NCBI GenBank assembly: GCA_965204915.1
Contig: OZ242023.1
Location: 3,224,001-3,288,000, forward strand
DNA length: 64,000 nt
Reading direction: 5' to 3'
Source: HK1 sp965204915
GTDB lineage: Bacteria > Pseudomonadota > Gammaproteobacteria > HK1
The notes beneath the pieces were generated by a model. The model saw nothing but the letters and a program-made list of their open reading frames with translations, made no database searches and was not told where the DNA came from. Position numbers and translations under genes: made by a program. Positions 34,168-43,098 of the stretch are shown one piece after another (positions within the stretch are counted from its first letter, which is position 1; the number at the start of each line of letters is the position of its first letter).

Positions 34168-36225
34168 GTGAGCCTTCGTTTCGATCCCGACCACGCCTTG
34201 GCGCTCCTGCGAAGAGGGGTCGGCAACCCGGACGCGGAGTTCCGAGCCGGCCAGCTCGAAGCCGTCGCTCGCGTGGTGGGCGGGACGGGACGCCTGCTCG
34301 TGGTGCAGAAGACCGGATGGGGCAAGAGCTTCGTCTATTTCATCGCGACGAAGCTGCTGCGCGAGTCGGGCATGGGACCCGCCCTGCTCGTGAGTCCGTT
34401 GCTGGCGCTGATGCGGAACCAGATCGCGGCGGCGGATCGGATGGGTGTGCGGGCGGCGACGATCCATTCCGATAATCGGGATGATTGGCGCGAGGTCGAA
34501 GGCGCCGTTCGCCGCGACCAGGTGGACGTCCTGCTCGTCTCCCCGGAGCGGTTCGCGAACGAGCGCTTCCGCAACGAGGTGCTGGCGGAGGTCGCGGACC
34601 GGATATCGCTCCTCGTGATCGACGAAGCGCATTGCATCTCGGATTGGGGCCACGACTTCCGGCCCCACTACCGGCTCATCGAACGCATCGTCGACAACCT
34701 GCCGCCCAACCTGCGCCTGCTGGCGACGACCGCGACCGCGAACCATCGCGTCATGGACGATCTGGCGGAAATCCTCGGGCCCGACCTCGCGATTTCCCGC
34801 GGCGGTCTGGCCCGGCCTTCGCTGGCGTTGCAGACCATCCGGCTTCCGAGCCAGGCCGAGCGGCTCGCCTGGCTGGCGGAACGGCTGCCGGCGCTGCCGG
34901 GGAGCGGCATCGTCTACACGTTGACCGTTCGCGACGCCGGCACGGTGGCGGCGTGGCTCCGGTCTCGCGGGCTCGAGGTCGAGTCCTACACGGGCGAGAC
35001 GGGATCTCGCCGGGGCGAGCTGGAGCAGGCCTTGCTCGACAACAGGCTGAAGGCGCTGGTGGCGACCACGGCCCTGGGGATGGGCTTCGACAAACCGGAT
35101 CTCGCCTTCGTCATCCACTACCAGACCCCCGGCTCCGTGGTGGCCTACTACCAGCAGGTGGGGCGCGCGGGGCGGGCCCTCGACGCGGCTTACGGCGTGC
35201 TGTTGAGCGGCCGGGAAGACACCGGGATCACGGATTACTTCATCGAGAGCGCCTTCCCGGCCCGGCGCGACGTCGAGGCCGTCCTCGCGGCGCTGGAGGC
35301 GGCGCCCGAGGGCCTGTCGGTTCGCGGCATCGAAGCGGTGGTCAACGTCAGCCACGGCCGCATCCTGAAGACCCTCCAGCTTCTGTCCCTGGAGTCGCCT
35401 GCCCCCATCGCGAAACAGGGTGCGAAATGGCAGTTGACGGCCGCGACCCTGGGCGATGCCTTCTGGGAGCGGGCACGCCGTCTCACGGAGCTGCGGCGGG
35501 AGGAGCAGGCGCAGATGCAGGAGTACGTGGGGCTGTCTTCCGGCCACATGGGGTTCCTGATCCGGGCGCTGGACGGCGAGCCGGGTCACTTCCCGCCACC
35601 GGACGCGCCGGCCCTGCCCGCCTCGACCGATCCGGCGTGCGTCCGCGAGGCGGTTGCCTTTCTGCGCGGTTCGAGCCTGCCGATCGAGCCGCGGCGGCGG
35701 TGGCCCCCCGGCAAAGTGATCGACCCCGAACACCGGGCGGAGCACGGCAGGGCGCTCTGCGTATGGGGAGACTCCGGTTGGGGGAGCCTGGTGCGCCAGG
35801 GCAAGTATCGAGACAACCGCTTTTCCGACGAGCTGGCAGGCGCTTGCGCCGTCCTGGTGCGGGAATGGCGGCCGGACCCTTTTCCGCAGTGGGTCGCCGC
35901 CGTTCCCTCATCGCGACGCCCCGAGCTGGTCCCGGACTTCGCGCGGCGTCTCGCGCACGCGCTCCGACTGCCGTTCCGTGAAGCCCTGGCGAAGAAAGAA
36001 CCGCGGCCCGAGCAGAAGACGATGGAGAACAGCGACAAGCAGGCGCGCAACGTACTCGGCTCGCTGACCATCGACGAAGGTGCAATACTCCCGGGACCGG
36101 TGTTGCTGGTGGATGACATGGTGGACTCCGGCTGGACCTTCACGGTCGTTGCCTGGGAGCTTCGTCGAAGGGGCGCCGGCAAGGTATGGCCGCTCGCTCT
36201 CGCGGTGGCGGGTGGCGGTTCATGA
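34168..36225 (+). CDS. RecQ-like DNA helicase fused to a phosphoribosyltransferase domain
   Basis: The 685-residue product has a RecQ-type SF2 helicase in its first half: Walker A QKTGWGKS at residues 47-54, the RecQ DEAH box LLVIDEAHCISDWGHDFRPH at about 148-167 and the helicase end VGRAGRALDAAYGVLLSG. A helical linker follows. The last 140 or so residues carry a ComF-like phosphoribosyltransferase with the PRPP motif LLVDDMVDSGWTFT at about 646-659. No zinc-binding or HRDC domain is apparent. The gene is translationally coupled to a DprA-like gene (ATGA). A role in handling foreign DNA or nucleotide signals is an inference from this pairing; the helicase assignment is firm. Confidence 0.87.
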   Translation: MSLRFDPDHALALLRRGVGNPDAEFRAGQLEAVARVVGGTGRLLVVQKTGWGKSFVYFIATKLLRESGMGPALLVSPLLALMRNQIAAADRMGVRAATIHSDNRDDWREVEGAVRRDQVDVLLVSPERFANERFRNEVLAEVADRISLLVIDEAHCISDWGHDFRPHYRLIERIVDNLPPNLRLLATTATANHRVMDDLAEILGPDLAISRGGLARPSLALQTIRLPSQAERLAWLAERLPALPGSGIVYTLTVRDAGTVAAWLRSRGLEVESYTGETGSRRGELEQALLDNRLKALVATTALGMGFDKPDLAFVIHYQTPGSVVAYYQQVGRAGRALDAAYGVLLSGREDTGITDYFIESAFPARRDVEAVLAALEAAPEGLSVRGIEAVVNVSHGRILKTLQLLSLESPAPIAKQGAKWQLTAATLGDAFWERARRLTELRREEQAQMQEYVGLSSGHMGFLIRALDGEPGHFPPPDAPALPASTDPACVREAVAFLRGSSLPIEPRRRWPPGKVIDPEHRAEHGRALCVWGDSGWGSLVRQGKYRDNRFSDELAGACAVLVREWRPDPFPQWVAAVPSSRRPELVPDFARRLAHALRLPFREALAKKEPRPEQKTMENSDKQARNVLGSLTIDEGAILPGPVLLVDDMVDSGWTFTVVAWELRRRGAGKVWPLALAVAGGGS

Positions 36226-37547
36226 ACGAAGCGCCCTCTCCGAACACCCGGGCGATCCTGCTGCTGACCGCGCCCCTGATCGCCGGCGGACGCGGGCGGG
36301 AGGCGGCGCTGCTCACCGCCGGGGAGTACCGGGCTCTCGCCGCTCGTCTGCATTCCATTCAGGCGGAGCCGGCCGATCTGCTGCAGCCGGGTGCGGATTC
36401 CTTGATGGACCAGTGCAGCGCCGTGGTCGACAAGGCCCGCCTCGCGGCCCTGCTCGGCCGGGGACTCCTGCTGGGCGACGCCGTCGATCACTGGCGCGCA
36501 CGGGCGATCTGGGTGGTCAGCCGCGCCGACGGTCCCTATCCCCGGAAGCTCAAGGAACGGCTCAGGCGGGACGCACCGATCCTCCTCTACGGCTGCGGAG
36601 AGATCGGGATCGTGGACGGCGGAGCGCTGGCCATCGTGGGCTCGCGCGACGCGGATGAGCCACTGATCCGGTACACGCACGGGGTCGCGGCCCTCGCCGC
36701 CCGAGCGGGCCGAGCCGTGGTGTCCGGCGGGGCGCGCGGGGTCGATCGAGCGGCCATGAACGGAGCGCTCGAAGCCGGCGGGAGGGTCGCCGGAGTACTC
36801 GCGGGCGACCTCGAACGGACGACGATGCACCGGGAGCATCGGAACCTGCTGCTGGAGGGAAGGCTCGTGCTTCTCTCGTCCTGCGACCCGCGCGCGCGGT
36901 TCAACGTGGGACACGCGATGCAGCGGAACAAGGCGATCTACGCTCTGGCGGACGCCGCTCTGGTGGTGGACGCGACCGCGAACAAGGGCGGGACGTGGGC
37001 CGGCGCAATCGAGCAGTTGCAGAAGTACCGGGCAGTACCGGTCTACGTGCGCTCGACGGGCGAGAGGTCCGACGGTATCGAGGCCTTGCAACGCGAAGGC
37101 GCCAGGCCGTGGCCGAATCCGGACGACGAGGACGGGATGGCGGAAGCACTCGATGCTCCGTTTCACGCGGAGGCTCCCCGGTCATGCCAAACCGGATTGT
37201 TCCCTTCCGCGCAGTCCGAGTCCGGCGGCGCCGGCCCTCCCGCGGCCATGGAACCGGAGATCCGGACCAGCGACGTGGAGCCGGCGGCCCGGATCGGCGA
37301 TTCACCTCAACCGAACCGCGAATCGGCCACCAACCACGCCGAAGAGATGTATCGGGCAGCGCGGCCCATCATGCTCCGGGTTCTCGCCGAGCCGAAGAAC
37401 ACGAAGGCTGTCGCCGAGGAAACAGGGGTAACGGATGGAACCGCCAAATCATGGATCAGGCGGCTCGTCGAGGAAGGCGCCGTGGAGAAGCAGACCAGTC
37501 CTGTGCGTTACGTCGCGCGCCAGAAGACGATGTTCGAGAGTCCGTGA
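36222..37547 (+). CDS. DprA/Smf-like (SLOG) protein with C-terminal winged helix
   Basis: A 441-residue protein. The SLOG/Rossmann core at about residues 130-290 shows the DprA motifs LAIVGSRDADE, AVVSGGARGVDRAAMNGALE and the later FNVGHAMQRNKAIYALADAA with DATANKGGTW. A Pro/Gly-rich linker follows. The C-terminal winged helix reads KNTKAVAEETGVTDGTAKSW. DprA loads RecA on incoming single strands, and SLOG folds also sense nucleotide signals. This copy is not the housekeeping type by context: its ATG overlaps the stop of the RecQ-PRTase gene. A start at 36186 is possible but would overlap further. Confidence 0.85.
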   Translation: MNEAPSPNTRAILLLTAPLIAGGRGREAALLTAGEYRALAARLHSIQAEPADLLQPGADSLMDQCSAVVDKARLAALLGRGLLLGDAVDHWRARAIWVVSRADGPYPRKLKERLRRDAPILLYGCGEIGIVDGGALAIVGSRDADEPLIRYTHGVAALAARAGRAVVSGGARGVDRAAMNGALEAGGRVAGVLAGDLERTTMHREHRNLLLEGRLVLLSSCDPRARFNVGHAMQRNKAIYALADAALVVDATANKGGTWAGAIEQLQKYRAVPVYVRSTGERSDGIEALQREGARPWPNPDDEDGMAEALDAPFHAEAPRSCQTGLFPSAQSESGGAGPPAAMEPEIRTSDVEPAARIGDSPQPNRESATNHAEEMYRAARPIMLRVLAEPKNTKAVAEETGVTDGTAKSWIRRLVEEGAVEKQTSPVRYVARQKTMFESP

Positions 37548-37627
37548 CCGGTACGGTACTTCGGGCGGCTTCCCGTCTCGACGAGCGTATATCTTGGAAT
37601 GCACGCCCTTCACTCCGGGAGCCCACC

Positions 37628-39547
37628 GTGACCACGACCATCTACTCCGCGCGCCGGATCCTCACCATGAACCCCCGCCGCCCCGTGGCGACCCACGTCG
37701 CGGTGCGGGACGGCCACGTCCTCGGGGCCGGCGCGCTGGACGAGCTCGCCGGCTGGGGCGAGTACGAGCTCGACGAGCGCTTCGCCGGCAAGGTCCTCAT
37801 GCCGGGGTTCGTCGAAGGGCACTGCCATAGCTGGGAGGGCAGCGCCTGGGAGGACACCTACCTCGGCTTCTTCGACCGGACCGCGCCGGACGGCGTCCTC
37901 CACTCCGGGCTGAAGAGCATCGACGAAGTCGTGGAGCGGTTCCGGGCCGCTGCGGCATCGGCCGTGGCGGATGCCGCGGCCGAGACCGGACCCGGACTCG
38001 CACACGGAGCCGGGAAGTCCCGCTCCGGCGGCCCCGGCGGCCCCGGTGTCCCCGGCGGCTCTGGCGGAGCCGGTGGTTCAGCCGGCCTCGGCGGAGCCGG
38101 TGAAGCCGGTGGACCCAACGGCTCCGGTGGCAGAGCGGGCGCCCCCGGCGTCCCCAGCGCCCCCGACCCCTCCGGCGAACCCGGCCGGTCCGGCGAGGCG
38201 GTGATGGGCTGGGGGTTCGATCCCATCTTCTTCGGCGGCCGGCGCATGGTCGCGGCGGATCTCGACCGGGTGTCGGCGACGCGCCCGGTGATCGTGATGC
38301 ACCAGAGCGGGCACATCGTCAACGTGAACTCCGAGGCGTTGCGCCGGGCCGGCATCACCCGCGACACGCAGGTACAGGGCCTGGTCCGGGACGCGGCCGG
38401 GGCGCCGACCGGCGAGCTCCAGGGTCCGGCGCTGCGGTCCATCGTCTACCGCGCCGCCGGCAGGGATCGCTTCCTCGACATGGGCCGGGGCGACTCCCTG
38501 TGGCGCTTCGCCGCGAGCGCCCGGCGCGCGGGCGTGACCACCGCCACGGATCTGGCGAACGAGCTGCCGGAGGAGACGGTCGCGAGCCAGATCGCGGCCA
38601 CCGCGAACGAGGACTTCCCGCTTCGCATCGTCCCCGCCTTCTTCGCCGCCGCCCGGCCGGCGGACGAGGGCGTGGCATGGGTGAAGTCGCTGATTCCGCG
38701 AAGCCACGAGCGGCTGCGCTACGGGCTCGTCAAGCTCGTGGTGGACGGCTCCATCCAGGGCTTCACCGCGCGGCTGAAGTGGCCGGGGTACTACAACGGC
38801 CACGAGAACGGGCTCTGGTACGTCGAGCCGAACGAGGAGCTGCCGCGCATCCTCGGGACCTTCCACCGGGCCGGGATCCAGGTGCACATCCATACGAACG
38901 GCGACGAGGCGACGGAGGCCGCCATCGACGCGATCGAAGCGGTCCTGCGCGGGCATCCCGACGCCGACGCGCGTTTCACCCTCCAGCACTGCCAGATGGC
39001 CCACGACGCGCATTTCCGGCGCATGGCGCGGCTCGGGATCTGCGCCAACCTCTTCGCGAACCACCTCTACTACTGGGGCGACCAGCACCATGCGCTGACG
39101 ATGGGCCCGGAGCGGGCCGGGCGCATGGACGCGGCGGGGAGCGCGAAGCGGCTCGGTGTGCCGTTCTCGATCCACTCCGATGCGCCGGTGACGCACTTGG
39201 CGCCCCTGTTCACCGCGTGGTGCGCGGTGAACCGGACCACCGCGAGCGGGCGGGTGCTGGGCGAGGCGGAGCGGCTGACGGTGGCCGACGCGCTGCACGC
39301 GATCACCCTCGGGGCGGCGTTCACCCTGAAGCTCGACACCGAGATCGGGTCCATCGAGACCGGAAAGCGGGCGGACTTCGCCATCCTCGAAGACGACCCC
39401 CTCGCGATGGACCCGGCGGCGCTCAAGGAGGTCGCGGTCTGGGGCACGGTGGTCGGCGGACGGGTGTTTCCGAACCCGGAGTCGGAGGCCGGATCGGCGG
39501 ACGCCGCAACCGTCCCGGCGGTTGACCCGGAGCGAGGGCCGTCGTGA
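37628..39547 (+). CDS. YtcJ-type amidohydrolase with collagen-like insertion
   Basis: A 639-residue amidohydrolase family 3 protein. Metal-site motifs are VLMPGFVEGHCHSWEG near residue 60, VHIHTNGDEATEAAIDA, FTLQHCQMAHDAH and the late SIHSDAPVTHLAPL, with the family end IGSIETGKRADFAILEDDP. Such enzymes hydrolyse C-N bonds of formamides or similar substrates. A Gly/Pro-rich stretch of about 60 residues (units such as GGPGGPGVPGGSGGAGG) interrupts the fold at about residues 130-190. Without it the length would be about 570, normal for the family. A GTG at 37628-37630 with GGGAG six bases upstream gives a natural N-terminus (TTTIYSARRILTMNP). Confidence 0.86.
   Translation: MTTTIYSARRILTMNPRRPVATHVAVRDGHVLGAGALDELAGWGEYELDERFAGKVLMPGFVEGHCHSWEGSAWEDTYLGFFDRTAPDGVLHSGLKSIDEVVERFRAAAASAVADAAAETGPGLAHGAGKSRSGGPGGPGVPGGSGGAGGSAGLGGAGEAGGPNGSGGRAGAPGVPSAPDPSGEPGRSGEAVMGWGFDPIFFGGRRMVAADLDRVSATRPVIVMHQSGHIVNVNSEALRRAGITRDTQVQGLVRDAAGAPTGELQGPALRSIVYRAAGRDRFLDMGRGDSLWRFAASARRAGVTTATDLANELPEETVASQIAATANEDFPLRIVPAFFAAARPADEGVAWVKSLIPRSHERLRYGLVKLVVDGSIQGFTARLKWPGYYNGHENGLWYVEPNEELPRILGTFHRAGIQVHIHTNGDEATEAAIDAIEAVLRGHPDADARFTLQHCQMAHDAHFRRMARLGICANLFANHLYYWGDQHHALTMGPERAGRMDAAGSAKRLGVPFSIHSDAPVTHLAPLFTAWCAVNRTTASGRVLGEAERLTVADALHAITLGAAFTLKLDTEIGSIETGKRADFAILEDDPLAMDPAALKEVAVWGTVVGGRVFPNPESEAGSADAATVPAVDPERGPS
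38020..38200. repeat. Gly-X-Y coding repeat inside the amidohydrolase gene
   Basis: The stretch is built from short units such as GGCGGCCCC and GGTGGCTCC and encodes collagen-like Gly-rich sequence (GGPGGPGVPGGSGG and GGRAGAPGVPSAP). It keeps frame with conserved amidohydrolase blocks on both sides. Confidence 0.75.
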
Positions 39548-39689
39548 CCGCCCGGGTCCCGGATATCGCCCCCCCGTCGCCATTGCGGCTGTTCCCACCG
39601 CCACCGCTCCGCAGGAATCGGCGACTACCGGCACCTGTGAGCTTCCCCGCATCGTCGAGCGTACGAGCTCGGAGCCTGCGCCGCAGAAA

Positions 39690-39812
39690 ATATCGCGCTT
39701 GTGTGGAAGGGACTACGTGCTGCTCCACACCCTGGCCCATCTGCTCGTCGGGTCGCTGTCCATGCCTTGCGGGTATCCGGCCGCGTCCCTCCGCGAACGG
39801 ATCTTCGAGGTG
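39690..39812 (+). pseudogene. DUF1998 (DISARM DrmB-like) remnant
   Basis: In the 378-bp gap between the amidohydrolase and the amidase, one plus-strand frame reads GRDYVLLHTLAHLLVGSLSM and PCGYPAASLRERIFEV. This is the C-terminal DUF1998 block (…YVLLHTLAH.LI..LALECGY.AASLRERIY…) found in DrmB of DISARM and in MrfB. Similarity begins and ends abruptly and there is no start or continuation. It is a leftover of a deleted defence gene. Confidence 0.7.
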
Positions 39813-39925
39813 TCCGGGCCTCATCATCCGGTACCATCCCGCCGATTTGGAGAAGTAGACCGGTCACGATCACATGCACGTCCCGGACCACGACGTCCTC
39901 GCCTGCCTTGAACCGACATGAGGCC

Positions 39926-41362
39926 ATGAACGCCATGCGTGACGACATGCCCCCGGACTCCGGGATCGTCTTCGCCCCGGCGCGCGATCTGGCGCGCTGG
40001 ATCGCCGAACGCAGGCTGGGCGCCGAAGAGCTCATGCACCGGTTCCTTGCACGTATCGAGGCGGTGAATCCCACCGTCAACGCGATCGTCACCCTGCTGC
40101 CCGAAGCCGCCCTCGACGGGGCGCGGGCGGCGGACGCCGCCCTGGCCCGAGGCGAGCCGACGGGACCGCTCCACGGGCTGCCGATCGCGGTCAAGGACCT
40201 CACCCTGACCCGCGGCATCCGCACCACGTTCGGCTCGCCGATCCACCGCGACTTCGTACCCGAGGAAGACGAGCTCTACGTCGAACGTCTCAAGGCGGCC
40301 GGCGCGATCGTCATCGGCAAGACCAATACCCCGGAGTTCGGGGCCGGCTCCCAGACCTTCAACCAGGTGTTCGGCGCGACCAGGAACCCCTATGCGACCA
40401 CCCGCACCTGCGGGGGCAGCAGCGGGGGCGCCGCGGTCTCGGTCGCCTGCGGGATGCTGCCGCTGGCGGACGGGACGGACATGGGCGGATCGCTCCGCAA
40501 CCCCGCCTCGTGGTCCAACGTGGTCGGCTTCCGCACGTCGCCCGGGAGGGTTCCGGTATGGCCGCGCAAGATGCTCTACAACCCGCTCGGGGTGGCCGGT
40601 CCCATCGCCCGCCACGTGGCCGACGCGGCATTGCTCCTCTCCGCGATGGCCGGTCCCGACCGGCGGGCGCCGCTCTCCATCGAGACGCCGGGGAGCCGGT
40701 TCCGCGAGCCGCTCGACCGCGACTTCACGGGGACGCGCGTGGCCTGGAGCCCGACCCTCGGCGGCTACCCGGTGGAGCCGGTGGTGTTGGACGTCTGTGC
40801 GGCGGCGGCGGCCCGCTTCGGTGAGCTCGGATGCGAGGTCGAGGAGGCGGACCCCGATCTCCGCGATGCCGACGGGATCTTCCGGACCCTGCGGGCGTTC
40901 TCCTTCGCCATGGCCCATGAGGAGCACGTCCGGAACCATCGCGAGGCGTTGAAGGACACCGTCATCCGGGACACCGAGAGGGGCCTCGCCCTGGGCGGCA
41001 TGGACGTCGTGCACGCGGAGGTGAAGCGGGCCGCGCTGCTCGACCGGGTGGTGGGGTTCTTCGACCGCTTCGACTACCTCGTCTGCCCCACCACCCAGGT
41101 GCCGCCGTTCTCCATCGACACCGAGTGGGTACGGGAGATCGGCGGCGTGAAGCTCGAAACCTACATCGACTGGATGGCGGCGTGCTACGCGATCACGGTG
41201 ACCGGCTGCCCGTCGATCTCGGTGCCGGCCGGCTTCACCCCGGACGGGCTTCCGATCGGGATCCAGATCGTCGCGCCGCCGAAGTGCGACTTCGAGGCGC
41301 TCCAGCTTGCCCATGCCTACGAGGGCGTCGCCGATTTCGCGGCCCGCCGCCCGCCGCTCTGA
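39926..41362 (+). CDS. Amidase signature family enzyme
   Basis: The 478-residue product is an amidase-signature hydrolase. The catalytic Lys lies in GLPIAVKDL and the Ser-cisSer-Lys partners in TCGGSSGGAAVSVACGMLPL followed by ADGTDMGGSLRNPASW. Such enzymes cleave amides or act as GatA-like amidotransferases; the absence of gatB and gatC here favours a catabolic amidase. It could work with the amidohydrolase upstream. The ATG at 39926 is followed by another in-frame ATG at 39935; either could be used. Confidence 0.92.
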   Translation: MNAMRDDMPPDSGIVFAPARDLARWIAERRLGAEELMHRFLARIEAVNPTVNAIVTLLPEAALDGARAADAALARGEPTGPLHGLPIAVKDLTLTRGIRTTFGSPIHRDFVPEEDELYVERLKAAGAIVIGKTNTPEFGAGSQTFNQVFGATRNPYATTRTCGGSSGGAAVSVACGMLPLADGTDMGGSLRNPASWSNVVGFRTSPGRVPVWPRKMLYNPLGVAGPIARHVADAALLLSAMAGPDRRAPLSIETPGSRFREPLDRDFTGTRVAWSPTLGGYPVEPVVLDVCAAAAARFGELGCEVEEADPDLRDADGIFRTLRAFSFAMAHEEHVRNHREALKDTVIRDTERGLALGGMDVVHAEVKRAALLDRVVGFFDRFDYLVCPTTQVPPFSIDTEWVREIGGVKLETYIDWMAACYAITVTGCPSISVPAGFTPDGLPIGIQIVAPPKCDFEALQLAHAYEGVADFAARRPPL

Positions 41363-41654
41363 TGCCGCAAGCCGCTTCCCGTGCAAGTGTGCACTCACAC
41401 ATCAGGCGGCCGAACGGCCGATGCCTCACGCCGGAGCTCCGGCTCGACATGGCCGGAGCCAGGGAGCGAAGGCGTTGGAGTCGAGGCTGTTGGCGCGATG
41501 GAATCCTGCGGTCGAGTGGCGGCGTTCGGTATCGTGGGAGCATGTCGGAGCTCTTTCCCCGCCAATCCCGTCTTTCACCGTGCGTTGTCGGATCCCACGA
41601 TGCACGAAACGCTCGTGATGGTCGGTGAGGAGGCCGGGTACGGCCTCGTCCGAC

Positions 41655-41829
41655 CTCGAGTTTCGGGATTCAAAATGCCTGAATCAGGCGATGGATTCCC
41701 GCTTTCGCGGGAATGACGTCATTTCAGCGAGACGCGTTGCTTTCAGGCTGGCCGTCATTCCCGCGAAGCTTGTGCCCGCGAAAGCGGGTAGCGGGAATCC
41801 ATTTCGGTCAGCGAATCCCGAAACTCGAG
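41655..41829. repeat. Palindromic MITE-like element, copy 2
   Basis: A 175-bp copy with termini CTCGAGTTTCGGGATTC and its inverse. It is flanked by perfect 7-bp direct repeats gtccgac at 41648-41654 and 41830-41836. Relative to copy 1 it carries a small extra duplication inside the right hairpin (GCGAAGCTTGTGCCCGCG). It lies in the amidase-cofE gap. The rest of the gap (41363-41654) holds no supported gene. Confidence 0.9.
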
Positions 41830-41863
41830 GTCCGACGATTCAGCGCCGCTTCGAGGACCTTCC

Positions 41864-42715
41864 TTGAATCCGTCCCCCCGCCCCCTCACCCTGACGCCGC
41901 TCGCGGGCATCCCCATCGTCCGCGAGGGGGACGACGTCGCGGGCCTCGTCGGCGACGCGATCGACGCCGCCGGCATCGTCCCGGCCGACTTCGACGTCGT
42001 CGTCGTGACCCAGAAGATCGTCTCCAAGGCGGAAGGGCGCCGCGTGCGGCTCGCGGACGTGGCGCCCTCGCCGCGCGCGGTCGAGCTGGCCGCCTCCCTC
42101 GGCAAGGATCCGCGCATGGTGGAGGTCGTGCTCGGAGAGTCGAGCGAGGTCGTCGCCTGCGGCCACGGTGTGTTGATCACCGAACATCGCAGCGGCCACG
42201 TCATGGCCAACGCCGGCGTGGACCGGTCGAACGTCGGGGGTTCGGGTGTCGATGAACCGGGAAACGACGTGGAGATCGACGACGAAGCGGCCGTCGAGGA
42301 GGCGGTTGCCGGGGAGGCGCCCGCCGGCGAAACCGTGCTCCTGCTGCCGCGCGATCCGGACGCGAGCGCGGCGGCGCTCCATCGCGCCCTCGAAGCGCGC
42401 TTCGGATGCCGCCTCGCGGTGGTGGTCGGCGACAGCGTGGGCCGGGCGTGGCGGCACGGGGTGACCGGTATCGCGATCGGCGCGGCGGGGCTGCCCTCGC
42501 TCACCGACCTGCGTGGCGCCCCGGACCTCTTCGGCGAGCCGCTGAAGGTGACGCTGACCGGCTTCGCCGACCAGATCGCTTCGGCCGCGAACCTCGTCGC
42601 CGGCGAGGCCGACGAGGGGGTTCCGGCGGTCCATGTGCGCGGCCTCTCATGGAACGACGCCCCCGCCCCCGCCCGCGCGCTCGTCCGCGAACGCGAGCAC
42701 GATCTCTTCCGGTGA
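41864..42715 (+). CDS. cofE: Coenzyme F420-0:L-glutamate ligase
   Basis: The 283-residue product has the CofE/FbiB N-domain pattern: LTPLAGIPIVREGDDVAGLV, VVVVTQKIVSKAEGRRV, GVLITEHRSGHVMANAGVDR, VVVGDSVGRAWRHGVTGIAI and GAAGLPSLTDLRG. CofE adds glutamates to F420-0 using GTP. The protein is somewhat longer than archaeal CofE (about 250) because of an acidic insertion at about residues 125-150 (GVDEPGNDVEIDDEAAVEEA). No nitroreductase-like FbiB C-domain is fused. cofD lies about 385 bp downstream, with a MITE-like element between them. Confidence 0.9.
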   Translation: MNPSPRPLTLTPLAGIPIVREGDDVAGLVGDAIDAAGIVPADFDVVVVTQKIVSKAEGRRVRLADVAPSPRAVELAASLGKDPRMVEVVLGESSEVVACGHGVLITEHRSGHVMANAGVDRSNVGGSGVDEPGNDVEIDDEAAVEEAVAGEAPAGETVLLLPRDPDASAAALHRALEARFGCRLAVVVGDSVGRAWRHGVTGIAIGAAGLPSLTDLRGAPDLFGEPLKVTLTGFADQIASAANLVAGEADEGVPAVHVRGLSWNDAPAPARALVREREHDLFR

Positions 42716-42768
42716 ACGTCCGGCCCGGAGCCCGATCGGACGTCGTGCCGCTACACCTTCATGTGGAG

Positions 42769-42944
42769 CTCAAGTTTCGGGATTCGCTGACCGAAATGGA
42801 TTCCCGCTACCCGCTTTCGCGGGCACAAGCTTCGCGGGAATGACGGCCAGTGTAAAAGTAACGTGTCTCGCTGAAATGACGTCATTCCCGCGAAAGCGGG
42901 AATCCATCGCCTGATCCAAGGTATTTTGAATCCCGAAACTTGAG
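42769..42944. repeat. Palindromic MITE-like element, copy 3
   Basis: A 176-bp copy bounded by CTCAAGTTTCGGGATTC and its inverse. Exact 8-bp direct repeats atgtggag flank it at 42761-42768 and 42945-42952. This is the clearest insertion in the window. It lies between cofE and cofD and could affect expression of cofD. Confidence 0.92.
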
Positions 42945-43098
42945 ATGTGGAGGAAAATGGGGATCCCCGTTCGAACGTGTTCCTGAACGACCATCATCGC
43001 CCCCGCCCTCGAGAGGGCGCATGAGGCATCGACGTGCAACACTCGGCCCCACCCGAAGTGTCCGCGTGACCGCTGCTCCGGAACGCCCGGGACCGTCG

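Noticed and set aside
41363..41654. Several overlapping short ORFs after the amidase
   Set aside because: Frames on both strands overlap each other and none has a ribosome binding site or recognisable protein features.
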